Shown piece after piece: positions 6,737 through 6,909 of a DNA stretch of 6,909 nucleotides. Each line of letters starts with the position of its first letter. Positions within the stretch are counted from its first letter, which is position 1. The notes beneath the pieces were generated by a model, which was given only the letters and a program-made list of their open reading frames with translations, ran no database searches and was not told where the DNA came from. The DNA comes from Alphaproteobacteria bacterium (GTDB lineage Bacteria; Pseudomonadota; Alphaproteobacteria; Micropepsales; Micropepsaceae), in contig JAPLPI010000084.1 in the NCBI GenBank assembly GCA_026400305.1, forward strand, positions 1-6,909. Direction: 5' to 3'. Both the position numbers and the translations under genes were made by a program.

Positions 6737-6909
6737 GCCGCAAGAACAGTCTGACCCTGGAATTTTCCGACAACCAGCTTTTGGCGGCGCTGTCGGGTCC
6801 CCATGCCAAGCATTTCGCCCGCATCGAGCAGAAGCTGCATGCGGTGCTGGACATGCGCGGCAATCTGGTGGCGGTGGATGGCAAGGCGCGAGAACGTGCC
6901 GCCGCCATC
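6733..6909 (+). CDS. ybeZ: PhoH-family ATPase (YbeZ type), N-terminal fragment
   Basis: Only 59 codons are visible before the window ends. The peptide begins [20 protein letters not shown], continues [20 protein letters not shown] (residues 21-40) and then [10 protein letters not shown]. This agrees with the N-terminal region of YbeZ/PhoH-like proteins, where a 'L-x-F-x-D-N' strand and a KH-like '(N/H)-L-x-x-I-E-x-x-L-x-V-x-(I/M)-x-x-R-G-N' segment precede the P-loop ATPase. The Walker motifs are outside the window. The assignment also rests on context, since miaB followed by ybeZ, ybeY and a CorC-type gene is a widely conserved order linked to ribosome and 16S rRNA maturation. The TTG start at 6733 overlaps the miaB stop as TTGA; no other start codon in this frame fits. 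Confidence 0.82.

Overview
This is a gene-dense, G+C-rich chromosomal window that reads as an alphaproteobacterium. The evidence is the gene order Nfu - (nitroreductase) - tsaB - rimI - fur - acyltransferase - miaB - PhoH, a Fur/Mur protein of the alphaproteobacterial type without cysteine pairs, an Nfu protein of the mitochondrial NFU1 kind, and a DUF1674/SDHAF4 protein. The order or family cannot be fixed from sequence alone. I see no insertion sequence, integrase, RNA gene or CRISPR array, and no sign of a recently transferred accessory island.

Left part (1-1742): four genes in alternating orientation with almost no space between them. The tail of a short-chain dehydrogenase (+) converges on htpX (-), with their stop codons sharing four bases. 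htpX diverges, across 37 bp, from a small DUF1674/SDHAF4 gene (+). That gene converges on a DUF2239 gene (-), again with stop codons sharing four bases.

Middle (1743-1866): the only real intergenic region. It has an A+T-rich core with two copies of a 13-mer, TTTYACCCGGATA on the minus strand, placed around a TATACT -10 element in front of the DUF2239 gene. This looks like an operator-promoter and is the most interesting non-coding signal in the window.

Right part (1867-6909): eight co-directional genes, very probably one transcription unit, with overlapping or closely spaced reading frames and frequent GTG/TTG starts: Nfu iron-sulfur carrier, RutE-type nitroreductase, TsaB (t6A tRNA modification), RimI acetyltransferase, Fur/Mur metal regulator, PlsC-type acyltransferase, MiaB (ms2i6A tRNA modification, an Fe-S enzyme) and the start of a PhoH-family ATPase. 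The common themes are modification of tRNA position 37 (TsaB and MiaB), Fe-S supply and use (Nfu and MiaB), and metal sensing (Fur). The genes are core housekeeping. The less explored items are the DUF2239 protein with its putative operator and the packing of the gene ends.
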